A stretch of DNA of 5,942 nt from Actinomycetes bacterium (lineage in GTDB: Bacteria; Actinomycetota; Thermoleophilia; Gaiellales; Gaiellaceae), in assembly GCA_030624785.1 (NCBI GenBank), contig JAUXJK010000142.1, forward strand, positions 1 to 5,942, in the 5' to 3' direction. Every line of letters begins with the position of its first letter. Position 1 is the stretch's first letter. The notes under the pieces were generated by a model. The model saw only the letters and a program-made list of their open reading frames with translations. It did no database searches and was not told where the DNA came from. The position numbers and the translations under genes are program-made. Below are positions 5,696 to 5,942 of this stretch, piece after piece.

Positions 5696-5942
5696 ACAAC
5701 GACGCGATGCCCGCAGACGACCACCCACCGTTCGAAGAGGCTCAGGCTGAGCTTGAGGAGATCGTGCGCACCCTTGAGCGTGGAGAGACAAGCCTTGATC
5801 GGACCCTCGAGCTCTGGGAGCGTGGCGAAAAGCTGTACGCCATCTGCGCAGCTCGACTCGATGCTGCTCACGGACGGGTTGAGGAACTCACCCGCGAGAT
5901 CGAGGCGGAGCGCAACGCTGATGCCGAGAGCCTGGCTTCCAA
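5692..5942 (+). CDS. xseB: Exodeoxyribonuclease VII small subunit (partial, runs off the right edge)
   Basis: The small accessory subunit of exonuclease VII; several copies bind the coiled-coil region of XseA and are needed for activity. Eighty-three codons are visible without a stop, close to the usual full length of 60-90 residues, so the end is probably just outside. After a short polar N-terminus, FEEAQAELEEIVRTLERGE (14-32) and SLDRTLELWERGEKLY (34-49) match the family's two helices (compare FEKALSELEQIVTRLESG and the E-RGV-L segment of E. coli), and the third helix runs on to about VEELTREIE. The ATG overlaps the xseA stop as ATGA, which implies translational coupling and fixed production with XseA. 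Confidence 0.95.
   Translation, partial: MNNDAMPADDHPPFEEAQAELEEIVRTLERGETSLDRTLELWERGEKLYAICAARLDAAHGRVEELTREIEAERNADAESLAS

Overview
The window looks like ordinary chromosomal DNA from a high-GC actinobacterium (roughly 60-65% GC by eye). The best guess is class Thermoleophilia (Solirubrobacterales-like). That guess rests on the form of the XseA and PheS proteins, on GTG starts, and on start codons sitting 6-7 bases after TANNNT boxes (leaderless style). It is an inference from remembered family features, not from a search. No mobile element, CRISPR array, tRNA or rRNA gene is visible, and there is no gene-free stretch over 300 bases.

Layout. The left third is on the minus strand: pheS (1853 to 858) followed by the 5' part of pheT (803 to the window edge), the two subunits of phenylalanyl-tRNA synthetase in the usual pheS-pheT operon order. 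An 88-bp divergent intergenic region (1854-1941) separates pheS from a plus-strand gene series: a class I SAM-dependent methyltransferase (1942-2697), a proline-free membrane-anchored coiled-coil protein of 450 residues (2759-4111), a 66-residue UBA-like small protein (4218-4418), xseA (4448-5695) and the start of xseB (5692 to the window edge).

How the genes work together. PheS and PheT form the alpha2beta2 enzyme that charges tRNA-Phe. XseA and XseB form exonuclease VII, which degrades single-stranded DNA, and their ATGA overlap implies translational coupling. The methyltransferase, the coiled-coil protein and the small protein have no assigned pathway. The coiled-coil and small proteins lie just upstream of xseAB, which makes a link to DNA maintenance or envelope structure possible but unproven.

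Most interesting points: (1) the coiled-coil protein, with three N-terminal membrane helices, about 360 residues of charged helix, and no proline or cysteine; (2) the small protein, whose spacing resembles a ubiquitin-associated (UBA) three-helix fold; (3) a perfect 6-bp hairpin that places the pheT Shine-Dalgarno core in its loop; (4) a repeated TANNNT-N6/7-start pattern suggesting leaderless mRNAs; and (5) four GATC sites packed within 35 bp over the coiled-coil gene promoter, in a window already rich in GATC.
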